From the NCBI GenBank assembly GCA_946535435.1, contig CAMNDM010000008.1:28559-92558 (forward strand): DNA of 64,000 nt, given 5' to 3'. How positions within the stretch are numbered: the stretch's first letter is position 1; every line of letters starts with the position of its first letter. Below are positions 34,521-42,979 of the stretch, in pieces. Origin of the DNA: Physcocola sp002396385. Its GTDB lineage: Bacteria; Bacteroidota; Bacteroidia; Bacteroidales; Paludibacteraceae. The position numbers and the translations under genes were made by a program. The notes under the pieces are model-generated. The model saw only the letters and a list, made by a program, of their open reading frames with translations, had not been told where the DNA came from and searched no databases.

Positions 34521-37181
34521 TCAGGGTTCGTCATAATCGACCATCCATTTGATGTAGGTTGAGTCCTCTTCCTTCTCAAATTGTTCGAGTTCCCATTCGT
34601 TAACCTCCTCGCCTAAATCGGGTCTATATTCATCAATATCGGGCCATCCAAGAGGAGTTCTGCGCCCACCGGCTTTGTTGGCCTTGACAGACTCGGAAGC
34701 AAAGAGCGACTTGACCCAAGACGGACGGTTGGAAGCGTCGTCCTTTCTTAACATGTGTTGCCATTCTTCGTCAGAAAGGCGGGTCCCGCTTTCTGTTATG
34801 AACTCACGGTAGTCGAAAACGGCTCCACGGGTAATGTAAATCAGTCCGTTCCGTTCCACTACCACGTAAATTTCGTTGGCTTTGGCTACGGCAGCGTGAA
34901 GAATTCCGTTTTTCTCACATTGGGGAATGTTCCGGGTAAAAACATCGGCAATTTGGGCGATACAGGTGTCAGGACTATTCATTTCATACCAACCATAATA
35001 TCTTATCTCAGGGTTCAAGACACGAAGGGTATAGAACTCGTAATCGCCGCCAGTATAAGAAAGCTCGTGGTTCTCTTCAGCGTTCAGTCTGACGTCTTTA
35101 ATCTCTTTCTCAGAGACAGTTATGTAGAGACTGACTTTGTTTTGCAACCATTCGGTATTTTCTTTGATTTCTTTGTCACTATGGTAGATTCCGGCCTTTT
35201 GCAGCATTTGGGTGTTCAGGGTCAGCATTTCTTTCGTTTTTTTCCAAAAGTTGATGTTCGGTTCCACATAGTGTTGAATATAGAGGGGGTTGGGCAGATA
35301 GGTGATAGGATCGCCACCGTCGCCCATCTCGGCGCCATTTGGCTGTTCTGCATACAGAATGGCGTCGTGTTTCAGTTCTGCCCATGATGCAAGCGAGGCG
35401 TTAAGGTCTTTGCGTTGCCATGCGCTGGTTTTCATGTAGTCGGGTTTGCTCTTGCTGTCTTTCTGCATGGTGACGAGCGATTCAAACCACTTATTGTACA
35501 TTGTTTTGTCGAAGTCGGCAAACTGGGCGAATTTTTCGCGCACCTTTTTACGGAATTTGCCATAGTCGGGCCACTGCTTTGCACCGGGGTCGGTGCTGTC
35601 GAGCACATTGGCGGCAGAAGGAGAACCGAATGCGTCGAATACATCCAGACCGTTAGGGAAGGGACGGCTGCTGTTTGGTTTCTCGTCGTACATAAGCGAA
35701 AAGACTTCAGCGTCGGGGGTGTAGCGCTGCGGCATGAAGTTGACTTTGTTTTTGCAAGCCATCAGCTCTTCTTTTTTCGGCTTGATGTTGTTGTATTTCT
35801 CGAATCGTTTTAAGATGATGTTCCTTGCCTGGCTTAATTTCTTCGTGTCCTCAATGTCCTCGACACTGACTATGCCTAAATCGGGACCTAGCATGTCCGA
35901 CAATTCGATAACAGGAATGTTATCGGGCGTGCCTATCAGAAATTCCAACGGATCGTATACCGAATGGCAAAGGTCTTTTGTCTTTTTATCTGCTTTTTGG
36001 AACTGAAGCGCCAGATAGAGGGCGCGTTGTAGTCCTTTGTTGCTGTCTATACAGAACCAGGCCGACTGCAACCACATCATCGCCTTAAAATAGTGTTTGG
36101 CCCCATCGTCGCGCGTGTAGTGACCGCGGGGCTTGAAAAGACTGTATGGGAAAAGGAAAATGTCTGAAATTTCCAAAAAATCGGACGGCTTGTCAATTTG
36201 CGCATCAATGTTTGCTAACTCTTTCTTGAATTCTTCTTTCAATTCTTCCGGCAGGTTTTTGTCGTTCTCAGTGCAGAGGTAGGAGGCAATAGCGTAGTAG
36301 ATTGTCGCAAATTTGGCTAGTTCCTTCTCGTTGTCCGACTTTGCCGCTTCCATCTCCCTCAACCCCTGTTTGTAGAGGTTGTCGCTCATTTTTGCTATGT
36401 TGGGTAGGAAGTGGTGATTCTCCAGACGCTTCAGCAACCAACTGAAATACATGTGGTAGGTGTGTAGGAACAAATCGGTTGTAACGTATTTGGGAACTTC
36501 GTCGTAAAGTTCATAAGCATTAAACATCTGGTTGAACTGCTTTTCGGAAATGACGAAGTCGTTTCTTGTCAATTGAGCCATTAATTCAGGAGTCAGATTC
36601 TCGATGTAGCTTTGGTTGACCAGTAGCTCGGGGTTGTAGAGTACCAGCCCGTCTTGTTTGCTATACCTGCGTTTCTCGAACTCGGCAATTTTCGCATCAA
36701 CTTTTTTTACAAACGCTTTTTCCTCTTTGGAAAGTTTGATGAGGTCGTAGGTTTTGGGGTAATTCTTGTCCCATAGCGTCCAGTACTCCGATACCTTCTT
36801 GTCGGATCTTTTTTTTGCGTGTGCTTTAACCACTGGCAACATGTCTAAACGGTATTGCCTGATGGCGTTGAATTTTTCACAAATCTCACCCTCTTTAAAC
36901 CAATGTCCGTGTCGTGCATAGGGAACACTGCGCAGCAATCTCAGCTCCTCATAAGAGTATTTCCCCAAGTCGGTGCTGTAGTCGGGTTTTGCGTAAAACT
37001 GGCCGAGGTTAAAGCTCAGGCCGAAATTGAAAGATTCTGCGTTTGTCGTTGTGTCAGTGGGGTTGGCTTCGGTCTTACTGTTGTTTTCGTTTTCCCCTTT
37101 TTGTTCTTGTGTGCCTGCACAGTTTGCCAGCCCGAGTATGAAAAAGAGGGCTGAGCCGGTTAAAAGAAAGAAGTGTTTCAT
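34521..37181 (-). CDS. DUF3160 lipoprotein with YARHG domain
   Basis: 886 residues. Lipobox GLANC (Cys21), a low-complexity Asn/Thr linker, a YARHG domain (about 74-115; YARHG at 88-92 then HWFKEGEICEKFNAI), and a long DUF3160 region from about residue 150 on. YARHG is an extracytoplasmic domain thought to bind cell-wall material; DUF3160 has no assigned activity. Lies between two other lipoproteins, so it belongs to an envelope-surface set. Confidence 0.8.
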   Translation of the reverse strand: MKHFFLLTGSALFFILGLANCAGTQEQKGENENNSKTEANPTDTTTNAESFNFGLSFNLGQFYAKPDYSTDLGKYSYEELRLLRSVPYARHGHWFKEGEICEKFNAIRQYRLDMLPVVKAHAKKRSDKKVSEYWTLWDKNYPKTYDLIKLSKEEKAFVKKVDAKIAEFEKRRYSKQDGLVLYNPELLVNQSYIENLTPELMAQLTRNDFVISEKQFNQMFNAYELYDEVPKYVTTDLFLHTYHMYFSWLLKRLENHHFLPNIAKMSDNLYKQGLREMEAAKSDNEKELAKFATIYYAIASYLCTENDKNLPEELKEEFKKELANIDAQIDKPSDFLEISDIFLFPYSLFKPRGHYTRDDGAKHYFKAMMWLQSAWFCIDSNKGLQRALYLALQFQKADKKTKDLCHSVYDPLEFLIGTPDNIPVIELSDMLGPDLGIVSVEDIEDTKKLSQARNIILKRFEKYNNIKPKKEELMACKNKVNFMPQRYTPDAEVFSLMYDEKPNSSRPFPNGLDVFDAFGSPSAANVLDSTDPGAKQWPDYGKFRKKVREKFAQFADFDKTMYNKWFESLVTMQKDSKSKPDYMKTSAWQRKDLNASLASWAELKHDAILYAEQPNGAEMGDGGDPITYLPNPLYIQHYVEPNINFWKKTKEMLTLNTQMLQKAGIYHSDKEIKENTEWLQNKVSLYITVSEKEIKDVRLNAEENHELSYTGGDYEFYTLRVLNPEIRYYGWYEMNSPDTCIAQIADVFTRNIPQCEKNGILHAAVAKANEIYVVVERNGLIYITRGAVFDYREFITESGTRLSDEEWQHMLRKDDASNRPSWVKSLFASESVKANKAGGRRTPLGWPDIDEYRPDLGEEVNEWELEQFEKEEDSTYIKWMVDYDEP

Positions 37182-37217
37182 GTCAGTATTATTTCATTGG
37201 TTGTGTTTGTCGTCCGG

Positions 37218-37760
37218 TTAGTTCCGGTTGAAAAACTGCTGTTTGGTTGTATGTTCGGACACGTACCGTGTGAAAATCAGCCCGAATTTACCTAAGTGGT
37301 ATTCGGCTTCGTACAGCGAACTGTCTCGTCGGGTTTCGAGCGTCCTTACAGCGGCAGGTTTGCAGTCCCTATCGATGTAGAAGTCTTCCAACTTCGAGGC
37401 GACGTGCGAACCCTTCCATAACGGCACAAAAATTTGTCCTTTATACAGTTGGTATATAAAGAGGCGGCGGTCCATCTGGTGCCAGAACGGAGTCTCCTTG
37501 ATGACGCCAACAGCCACTTCAGGAATGCTGTCTCCATCTAGGTCGCCCCAAGTGAAGCGGTAGACGGGCCAGGGTAGCGGTTGGGAACTCACGAGGACGC
37601 CTTTTTTCTCGAAGCGTATGGCGCTAAGGCTGTCGTTAATGCGGTCGAGTCTGATCGTTCCTCCGTCCCATTGAAACGATTCTGGTTCCGGAGCCTTGTT
37701 GTGGCAACTGTAGAGCGAGGACGCCAACAGGGCTAAGGCTAAGAAGACAGCTTTATACAT
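37218..37760 (-). CDS. Small lipoprotein with FG-GAP-like motif
   Basis: 180 residues with a lipobox (SLYSC, Cys19) and a Ca-binding-like GDLDGDSIPEVAVGV segment, as in FG-GAP/VCBS repeats, near the middle. Otherwise beta-rich and not recognised. Its ATG overlaps the last base of the MBL-gene stop (TAATG), so they are co-translated; 36 nt separate it from the DUF3160 gene. Confidence 0.65.
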   Translation of the reverse strand: MYKAVFLALALLASSLYSCHNKAPEPESFQWDGGTIRLDRINDSLSAIRFEKKGVLVSSQPLPWPVYRFTWGDLDGDSIPEVAVGVIKETPFWHQMDRRLFIYQLYKGQIFVPLWKGSHVASKLEDFYIDRDCKPAAVRTLETRRDSSLYEAEYHLGKFGLIFTRYVSEHTTKQQFFNRN

Positions 37761-38626
37761 TAGTCTTCAAAGTTGATGCTGACTGTTTGCACGTCGTTGC
37801 AGTCGCTGATGCCCCCCACGTTGCAGATGTGGTAGTCCTCCTCCTTCTGTATTTTTGCACATGCAAATCGGACATCGTGTGGGAAAATCATCCAATGGTC
37901 GTTGGCAATAGCCTCGTCTAGGATAGCCTTCTTGTTCTCAAGAGCTTTCAGAGGTTCAATGTCGTGGGCGTCTAGCCAGTCAAGGTGCACATTCGCTCCG
38001 GTTGGTATAGTATCGCCAGCAAAGACGTATGTTTGTCCTCCATCGTGTATATAAGCCACTATTTGGGCTTGTGTGTGACCATCTACCAGCCTTAATTCCA
38101 CCTCCGGACAGATAAACTCGTCGTTTTTCAGTACGTGTAGCTTGTCTTTCTTGAAAGCTTCCATTACGTCCGATGGAATAATCATATATTTCTCTCGCTC
38201 GTTAGCGTTCAGCATGCCCACCCATTGTCGCTCGCCCACGTGGACGGTCGCATTCGGAAAGCTGAGGGCAATGTTTTGTTCCGCATCAATGAAGGTAGTT
38301 CCCCCGCAATGCTCGAAATGCAGGCTGGTTAAAACAATATCTGTCACCTCTGAGGGCTTGCAGCCGCATTTCTCCACCTCATCGGCTATGTTACGTAGAT
38401 CGTAAAATCCATATTCTTCCATAACCTCGGCATGTTTAAGGCCGACACCGGTGTCAAAGAGTATGTTCTTGTCCTTGGTCCGCACCAAAAGTGAGCGCAT
38501 GGCAAGCGTACAACGGTTGTCAGAATCAGCAGGATAGAATTCGTTCCAAGCCAATTTGGGGGCAACTCCGAAGAGGGAGCCTCCATCGTATAAAAATTTT
38601 CCTGTTTTTATGCTAATAAGCACCAT
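37760..38626 (-). CDS. Metallo-beta-lactamase-fold hydrolase with altered metal motif
   Basis: 288 residues from the ATG at 38626, just after a good promoter; the frame extends to 38779 but that would begin inside the divergent neighbour. The fold is shown by ILFDTGVG, LVDGHTQAQIV, YVFAGDTIP and IFPHDV. The usual HxHxDH motif reads Ser101-Leu-His103-Phe-Glu105-His106, so the first zinc ligand is Ser and the Asp is Glu. It may bind one metal or be weakened. Related family members hydrolyse lactones or thioesters. Heads the lipoprotein run. Confidence 0.8.
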   Translation of the reverse strand: MVLISIKTGKFLYDGGSLFGVAPKLAWNEFYPADSDNRCTLAMRSLLVRTKDKNILFDTGVGLKHAEVMEEYGFYDLRNIADEVEKCGCKPSEVTDIVLTSLHFEHCGGTTFIDAEQNIALSFPNATVHVGERQWVGMLNANEREKYMIIPSDVMEAFKKDKLHVLKNDEFICPEVELRLVDGHTQAQIVAYIHDGGQTYVFAGDTIPTGANVHLDWLDAHDIEPLKALENKKAILDEAIANDHWMIFPHDVRFACAKIQKEEDYHICNVGGISDCNDVQTVSINFED

Positions 38627-38633
38627 TTTATTG

Positions 38634-38641
38634 TATTTTTG
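38634..38641 (+). promoter_or_regulatory. -7 box for the Ca/Na antiporter gene
   Basis: TATTTTTG on the plus strand, 59 nt before the ATG at 38701. No -33 TTTG at the right spacing. Confidence 0.4.
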
Positions 38642-38643
38642 TA

Positions 38644-38674
38644 CAAAATTAATAATATGGCGTAAAATGCCAAA
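38644..38674 (-). promoter_or_regulatory. Promoter for the MBL-lipoprotein-DUF3160-CapA run
   Basis: On the minus strand TTTG (38671-38674), a 19-nt spacer and TAATTTTG (38644-38651): a near-ideal Bacteroidetes promoter, 17 nt before the ATG. Confidence 0.7.
38658..38672. promoter_or_regulatory. Inverted repeat in the divergent promoter (candidate operator)
   Basis: TGGC at 38658-38661 and GCCA at 38669-38672, spaced by 7 nt. It lies between the -33 and -7 boxes of the minus-strand promoter and in the untranslated leader of the plus-strand transcript. Confidence 0.4.
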
Positions 38675-38700
38675 ATTCAAAAAGGACACAAGAGGCAGAC

Positions 38701-39741
38701 ATGGATTTTTTGCTGTTGGTAATAGGACTTGTTTTATTGGTCGTTTCCGGTGACTATCTGGTGGAATCGGCGTCGGCAATAGCCCGCTCGTGTAAAATGT
38801 CGAACCTGATTATCGGTCTGACTGTCGTTGCGTTTGGTACCTCTGCTCCCGAGCTGTTTGTGAGTGTTACCTCATCGCTAAGCGGTAGTTCTGCGATAGC
38901 TGTTGGTAATGTGGTCGGCAGTAACTGCATCAATGTGTCGGTCATTGTAGGACTGACTGCGTTGATATGCCCGTTTGCAGTAAAAAAGGACTGCATCACT
39001 ATCGATACCATGTTCATGCTGCTTATAACGGTGGCACTTTTGGGTCTTGGCTTGTTTGGTGATGGAATATCGCGTTTCGAGGGCTTTTTGCTTTTTGCTA
39101 TGCTTGTCGGTTATACATTTTGGCGTGTGCGGAAGGCTAAGCAAGACCCGCAGGCGGCAGCCGAGGCCGAGGCTGGAGTCGAAGTCCCAGAAAAAGAGCG
39201 CCCCGTTATTGTAAACATAATCATTCTTTTGGCTTCTATCGGATTTTTGGCGTTCGGGGCCGATCTGATGGTGGATGCTGCAAAAAATATTGCGCGTGAC
39301 TTTGGCGTGACCGAACGTGTCATTTCTGTTACGGTCGTTGCATTAGGCACCAGCCTGCCAGAACTGACCACATCGGTAATGGGCGCCATTAAAGGCAAGG
39401 AGGATCTGGCGGTTGGCGGTATCGTCGGCTCTAACATATTTAACATCGGCAGTGTCTTGGCGTTGTCGGCATGTGCCTCTCCAATTGGTTTTGGCGACTC
39501 TGGCATCACTACTCCCCAATTCACCAGCGACGTGTTGTGGGTGCTCGGTTTTGAAGTTATGCTGTTGATAGGATTGATAAATGTGACGAACAATTTAGAC
39601 GGTTTCAAAAATTCGAGGAAAATCAGCAGCCTGTTTTCAGCTGAGCATGGCTTGGTTGGCCGAATATGGGGTGCAAGTGCCTTGGCGCTGTATGCTGTCT
39701 ATGTTTTCTTCCTTTTGTCAAAACCTCTTGCTAACGGCTGA
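38701..39741 (+). CDS. Calcium/sodium antiporter, CaCA family
   Basis: 346 residues, about ten membrane helices in two inverted repeats. Each repeat holds the ion-binding alpha motif: AFGTSAPELFVSVTSSLSG with VVGSN in the first, ALGTSLPELTTSVMGAIKG with IVGSNIFNIG in the second. It resembles E. coli YrbG/ChaA-like exchangers and probably pumps Ca2+ out against Na+ or K+. A ~25-residue charged loop (KQDPQAAAEAEAG...) separates the halves. Start of a plus-strand run. Confidence 0.92.
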   Translation: MDFLLLVIGLVLLVVSGDYLVESASAIARSCKMSNLIIGLTVVAFGTSAPELFVSVTSSLSGSSAIAVGNVVGSNCINVSVIVGLTALICPFAVKKDCITIDTMFMLLITVALLGLGLFGDGISRFEGFLLFAMLVGYTFWRVRKAKQDPQAAAEAEAGVEVPEKERPVIVNIIILLASIGFLAFGADLMVDAAKNIARDFGVTERVISVTVVALGTSLPELTTSVMGAIKGKEDLAVGGIVGSNIFNIGSVLALSACASPIGFGDSGITTPQFTSDVLWVLGFEVMLLIGLINVTNNLDGFKNSRKISSLFSAEHGLVGRIWGASALALYAVYVFFLLSKPLANG

Positions 39742-39746
39742 TTTTT

Positions 39747-40217
39747 ATGGGAAACATCAAGGAAAATACAAAAGAGAAGGTTGACGACCTTCGGTCGAAA
39801 GGCTACCGGCTCGATTGCCGCTATATGCGTATGGCGCTAATCTGGTCTGAGAATTCCTATTGCGAGCGTCGCAAGGTGGGTGCCCTTTTGGTGAAGAACA
39901 ACCGCATCATCAGCGACGGTTACAACGGTACGCCTTCTGGCTTTGAGAATATTTGCGAAGATGGGAATAACCGTACAAAACCATATGTACTCCATGCCGA
40001 GGCTAATGCTATAACCAAGGTTGCGAGGTCGAGCAACAGCAGTGAGGGGGCTACTTTGTATGTGACCTCGTCGCCCTGCATCGAGTGTGCGAAACTTATC
40101 ATCCAAGCGGGTATAACCCGGGTGGTATTCGCCGAGTACTATCGTGACACTGAGGGCATAGAACTGCTTGAACGTGCGGGTATTGAAACGGAATTGCTCG
40201 ATTTGAAACAAGAATAA
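39747..40217 (+). CDS. Deoxycytidylate (dCMP) deaminase family protein
   Basis: 156 residues of the zinc deaminase fold with His83/Glu85 (LHAEANAI) and Cys111/Cys114 (SPCIECAK). It converts dCMP to dUMP, feeding dTMP synthesis, or acts as a ComEB-type homologue. It starts 5 nt after the antiporter stop. Confidence 0.92.
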   Translation: MGNIKENTKEKVDDLRSKGYRLDCRYMRMALIWSENSYCERRKVGALLVKNNRIISDGYNGTPSGFENICEDGNNRTKPYVLHAEANAITKVARSSNSSEGATLYVTSSPCIECAKLIIQAGITRVVFAEYYRDTEGIELLERAGIETELLDLKQE

Positions 40218-40246
40218 AACCCTTTTACTATATACAGACTCAATCA

Positions 40247-41857
40247 ATGAAGAAGATCCTTTATCCTTTTGGCCTTGCTTTAGCTGTGGTTGTGGGTATC
40301 GCGATAGGACACCGCATCACTCAAATGCAGAACACGACAAGATTGTGGGGTGGCCGTAACACATTTTCCACATCGGCCGAGGCGGGTAAGTTCGGCGCCT
40401 TGTTCAATTTGATTCATGACAAATATGTTGACTCGGTCGATGTTGACAGTATTGCCGAGGCTGCCATTCCTACTATTTTGGAAAATCTGGACCCGCATAC
40501 GGTTTATTTGTCAAATACCGATATGCAGATCGCTAACGATGACCTTGAAGGCTCGTTCAGCGGAATTGGTGTACAATTTTCTATTGAGGAAGACACTGTC
40601 ATGATTTCCAATGTTATCAGTGGCGGACCATGTGAGAAAAAAGGCGTTCGTGCCGGTGACCGAATTGTAAAGGTGGACGATAACGACTTTACGGGCAAAA
40701 GCATCAACAATAATTTTGTGGTGAAAACCCTGCGTGGAAAAAAAGGCTCGCATGTGAAACTGGGTATTTTCCGTAAAGGAAATAAAGATTTGATTGACTT
40801 TGATATAGTGCGTGACGATATTTCCGTCAGCAGCATAGATATCTCGTATATGATAGCGCCTGAGGTCGGATTTGTACGTGTAAACAAGTTCGGTGAAAAC
40901 ACCTACCGCGAGTTTATGCAGTCGTTGATCTCGCTGAAGGCGAAGGGGGCCAAACGCTTTATTGTTGATTTGCGGGAAAATCCGGGCGGTTATCTGAAAG
41001 CTGCTATCGACATGGTGAACGAGTTCCTCATGAAGGATCAGAAAATTGTATATACCCGTGGACGGACCGACAAAGACCGTGAAGACTATTTTGCCAACGG
41101 AAAGGGTCTTTTCCAAGACTATCCGATAACGGTGCTTATTAACGAATGGTCGGCTTCGGCAAGCGAAATTTTCGCCGGTGCCATGCAAGACAACGACCGT
41201 GGTACGGTTATTGGCCGCCGCTCGTTCGGTAAAGGACTGGTTCAGCAGTCGTATCCTCTCGATAACTCTTCGGAAGTTCGCCTTACTATTGCCCGTTACT
41301 ACACTCCTTCGGGCCGTTGTATACAAAAACCCTACAAGAACGAGAAGATCTACACCGACGAAATTATGGAGCGTTACAGCAAAGGTGAGATGGAAGATTC
41401 GTCGAAATATAAACACGACGATCAGGAGGAGAAGTTCACCACTGTTGGTGGGCGTGTGGTTTATGGCGGTGGTGGCATTACGCCCGATGTCTTTGTCGGA
41501 GTCAACAAACAAGGTGTGAATTCTTATTTCCGCGCGTTGAACGACCGGGTACTTTACGATTTCGCCTTCTTCTATACCGATTCGAACCGCGAACATCTGT
41601 TGAAATATAAGACCAAGGAAGACTTGATAAGGTTCCTGAATTCTCAAGGGCTGGAACAGAAGCTGGCTGATTATGCAAAGAAAAAGGCTGGCATTAAAGT
41701 GAATCCGACTATGTTGAATGAGTCTAAAAGTTTAATACAGAATAGATTGAATGCTTGTATAGTTCGCAGTTTCTTTGGCGATGAAGGCTTTTTCAGTGTG
41801 TTGAATGAAATAGACCCAGTTGTTAAAAAAGCGCTGTCGTTCAATTTGGAAAAGTAA
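40247..41857 (+). CDS. C-terminal processing peptidase, S41 family with PDZ domain
   Basis: 536 residues. N-terminal signal-like helix (LALAVVVGIAIG), helical region, PDZ domain (about 90-180; SGIGVQFSIEEDTVMISNVI), then the S41 serine protease with the catalytic Ser in SASASEIFAGA (about 304-306) and Lys329 in FGKGLVQ. It trims or degrades periplasmic proteins from their C-termini, as CtpA/Prc. A ~130-residue C-terminal extension follows. Its last codons overlap the greA promoter. Confidence 0.92.
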   Translation: MKKILYPFGLALAVVVGIAIGHRITQMQNTTRLWGGRNTFSTSAEAGKFGALFNLIHDKYVDSVDVDSIAEAAIPTILENLDPHTVYLSNTDMQIANDDLEGSFSGIGVQFSIEEDTVMISNVISGGPCEKKGVRAGDRIVKVDDNDFTGKSINNNFVVKTLRGKKGSHVKLGIFRKGNKDLIDFDIVRDDISVSSIDISYMIAPEVGFVRVNKFGENTYREFMQSLISLKAKGAKRFIVDLRENPGGYLKAAIDMVNEFLMKDQKIVYTRGRTDKDREDYFANGKGLFQDYPITVLINEWSASASEIFAGAMQDNDRGTVIGRRSFGKGLVQQSYPLDNSSEVRLTIARYYTPSGRCIQKPYKNEKIYTDEIMERYSKGEMEDSSKYKHDDQEEKFTTVGGRVVYGGGGITPDVFVGVNKQGVNSYFRALNDRVLYDFAFFYTDSNREHLLKYKTKEDLIRFLNSQGLEQKLADYAKKKAGIKVNPTMLNESKSLIQNRLNACIVRSFFGDEGFFSVLNEIDPVVKKALSFNLEK

Positions 41858-41876
41858 AAAAATAGGCCTACCTTTG
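41845..41876 (+). promoter_or_regulatory. Promoter for greA and its leader
   Basis: TTTG (41845-41848, inside the end of the peptidase gene), a 20-nt spacer and TACCTTTG (41869-41876): a strong match. The expected start is near 41883, about 50 nt before the end of the terminator at 41904-41932. Confidence 0.65.
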
Positions 41877-41903
41877 TGTAACCATAGAGGCGGTTGAATA
41901 AAA

Positions 41904-41932
41904 GAGTTCCGGCTTTTGCCGGAATTCTTTTT
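41904..41932 (+). terminator. Intrinsic terminator in the greA leader
   Basis: GAGTTCCGGC (41904-41913), a TTTT loop and GCCGGAATTC (41918-41927), then TTTTT. It ends the upstream peptidase transcript and also lies between the greA promoter and greA. Confidence 0.88.
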
Positions 41933-41975
41933 GTTATGTATCAGATAATTAAAAACAAATAAATACAAGAATAAA

Positions 41976-42449
41976 ATGGCTGGATCTTATGTGTCCCAGG
42001 CGGGACTTGACAAGATGGTAGAGGAACTGAGACACTTGGAAGGTGTTGAACGTCCTGCTATCTCAAGGGCTATTGCTGAGGCAAGAGACAAAGGAGACCT
42101 TTCGGAAAATGCGGAATACGATGCCGCTAAAGAGGCGCAGGGTTTGTTAGAGTCGCGCATATCCCTCCTAAAGGAGAAGATTGCGAGTGCGATTGTTATC
42201 GACGAGTCGAAGCTGACTACCGACAAGGTGCAAATCCTTAACAAGGTGGAATTGAAAAACACTAAAAACGGCGCGAAAATGTCGTATACAATTGTGTCGG
42301 AGTCGGAGGCCAACTTAAAAGAAGGTAAAATTTCAATCAAAACCCCTATTGCACAGGCTCTGCTTGGCAAAAAGGTTGGCGATGTGGTTGAAGTGAAGGT
42401 GCCTGCTGGCTCTATTCCGTTTGAAATTATGAACATATCGCTTTCATAA
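41976..42449 (+). CDS. greA: Transcription elongation factor GreA
   Basis: Rescues backtracked RNA polymerase by stimulating cleavage of the transcript 3' end. 157 residues with the coiled-coil N-terminus (LRHLEGVERPAISRAIAEAR, DKGDLSENAEYDAAKEAQG with the acidic tip) and the FKBP-like C-terminal domain (SIKTPIAQALLGKKVGDVVE). It lies behind a promoter-terminator leader and is followed by its own terminator. Confidence 0.95.
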   Translation: MAGSYVSQAGLDKMVEELRHLEGVERPAISRAIAEARDKGDLSENAEYDAAKEAQGLLESRISLLKEKIASAIVIDESKLTTDKVQILNKVELKNTKNGAKMSYTIVSESEANLKEGKISIKTPIAQALLGKKVGDVVEVKVPAGSIPFEIMNISLS

Positions 42450-42455
42450 GGTATG

Positions 42456-42481
42456 GGGTGCGTTTTTATGCACCCTTTTTT
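42456..42481 (+). terminator. Terminator of greA
   Basis: GGGTGC (42456-42461), an 8-nt loop, GCACCC (42470-42475) and TTTTTT, 6 nt after the greA stop. Confidence 0.88.
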
Positions 42482-42543
42482 GTTTCATCCCTATCCCGAC
42501 CAGAAATGGCCGTTTATTCTTCCTTAAATACAAACACAATACT

Positions 42544-42945
42544 ATGGCAACCATTTTTACAAGAATCGTGAAAGGTGAAATTCCTTCCTACAAAATAGCA
42601 GAAGACGAGAACTATTATGCTTTTCTCGATATAAATCCTTTGAAAAAGGGGCATACTCTTGTTATCCCGAAGAAGTTCGAGGAAGACTACATCTTTAACC
42701 TCGACGATGAAACCCTTTCAGGACTCACCCTTTTTGCAAAGAAGGTGGCTAAGGCAATTAAAGCCGCTATACCGTGTCAACGAGTAGGAGTCGCAGTGCT
42801 TGGAATGGAGGTGCCGCATGTGCACATTCATCTGGTTCCACTTGACCAGGAAAACGATTTGAACTTCCGCAACGAGAAATTGCAGTTGTCGGCTGAAGAA
42901 ATGGCGGATATAGCCAAGCGTATCAACGCACAGTTCGGCAAATAA
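42544..42945 (+). CDS. HIT family nucleotide hydrolase
   Basis: 133 residues with the histidine triad H92-V-H94-I-H96 (PHVHIHLVPL) and the N-terminal FTRIVKGEIPSYKI block of the Hint branch. It hydrolyses purine nucleoside phosphoramidates or similar compounds; the cell role is unclear. Follows greA with a terminator between them. Confidence 0.92.
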   Translation: MATIFTRIVKGEIPSYKIAEDENYYAFLDINPLKKGHTLVIPKKFEEDYIFNLDDETLSGLTLFAKKVAKAIKAAIPCQRVGVAVLGMEVPHVHIHLVPLDQENDLNFRNEKLQLSAEEMADIAKRINAQFGK

Positions 42946-42979
42946 CAACTTACCCATAATCTTCCAATATTAGACAAAG

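Noticed and set aside
40511..41647. A 378-codon minus-strand frame opposite the S41 protease gene
   Set aside because: Antisense to a well-supported gene, no motif, no promoter.
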